Below, in pieces: positions 5,208-5,289 of a stretch of 5,289 nt of DNA. Position 1 is the stretch's first letter. Every line of letters starts with the position of its first letter. The DNA comes from Oscillospiraceae bacterium (lineage in GTDB: Bacteria > Bacillota > Clostridia > Oscillospirales > Acutalibacteraceae). The DNA lies in NCBI GenBank assembly GCA_022508705.1, contig JAFLUO010000070.1, forward strand, positions 4,576-9,864. The letters run 5' to 3'. Both the position numbers and the translations under genes were made by a program. The notes beneath the pieces were generated by a model, which was not told the DNA's origin, searched no databases, and saw nothing but the letters and a program-made list of their open reading frames with translations.

Positions 5208-5289
5208 GTAATTAGCGTGAAAATCACGCTAATGAATTGTATGTCCCTCAAAATTTGTACAAGACAAATTTTGAGATGGACGAAATTAC
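5208..5289. repeat. Structured palindromic element (repeat or RNA) at the right edge
   Basis: This stretch is built almost wholly from inverted repeats. ATTAGCGTGA/TCACGCTAAT (5211-5233) is a perfect 10-bp stem with a 3-nt loop. CTCAAAATTTGT/ACAAATTTTGAG (5247-5275) is a perfect 12-bp stem with a 5-nt loop, extended by GTCC (5243-5246) pairing with GGAC (5278-5281) across an AT bulge. The outer GTAATT (5208-5213) and AATTAC (5284-5289) are also complementary and would close the whole as one branched structure. An AAAGGGAG followed by GTG at 5217 allows an open frame to the edge, but the peptide would be encoded by the hairpins and looks incidental. It may be a mobile palindromic repeat or a structured RNA. 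The region 5151-5207 between the terminator and this element is A+T-rich with no clear gene. Confidence 0.55.

Noticed and set aside
5217..5289. Partial gene starting at GTG 5217 after AAAGGGAG
   Set aside because: The ribosome binding site is decent, but the whole frame is made of two perfect palindromes and the peptide (MKITLMNCMSLKICTRQILR...) has no protein-like signature. The downstream sequence would decide.
1..5289. CRISPR array, tRNA or rRNA genes
   Set aside because: No regularly spaced direct repeats, cloverleaf sequences or ribosomal RNA segments were seen.

Overview
The window looks like chromosome from a low-GC Gram-positive anaerobe, most likely a gut-type Clostridia (Oscillospirales/Ruminococcaceae-like). 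This rests on A+T-rich intergenic DNA, strong AGGAGG-type ribosome binding sites, near-consensus sigma-A promoters, a fused FeoA-FeoB ferrous iron transporter and GC-rich double-hairpin repeats between genes. The taxonomic call is an inference from style, not from a marker gene.

Left part (1-950, minus strand): the 5' end of a feoA-feoB fusion gene runs off the left edge. It has a consensus promoter and a 20-bp near-palindrome between the promoter and the gene that looks like an iron-regulator operator. Behind it lies a 74-residue Cro/C1-type helix-turn-helix regulator, also on the minus strand.

Central control region (950-1386): there are two tandem plus-strand promoters. Each has a TGTTAC-type inverted repeat at its predicted transcription start. 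The first sits back-to-back with the probable promoter of the regulator gene. They lead into a previously uncalled 39-codon gene with an excellent ribosome binding site, followed by a Rho-independent terminator.

Right part (1387-5005): two ABC exporter half-transporters, each a membrane domain fused to an ATPase domain, overlap by 8 nt and have intact ATPase motifs. Together they would make a heterodimeric exporter. The order regulator / divergent promoters / tiny peptide gene / leaky terminator / two ABC exporters resembles peptide-export or peptide-signalling cassettes. In that reading the peptide is made in excess of the exporter and the exporter carries it out or confers immunity. No modification enzyme or protease lies in the window, so a leader-peptide or plain drug-efflux role remains possible.

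Right end (5006-5289): a 69-bp double-hairpin element with GTAGGGG/CCCCTAC ends, the operon's likely terminator, and then a stretch made of two long perfect hairpins that looks like a structured repeat or RNA rather than a gene.
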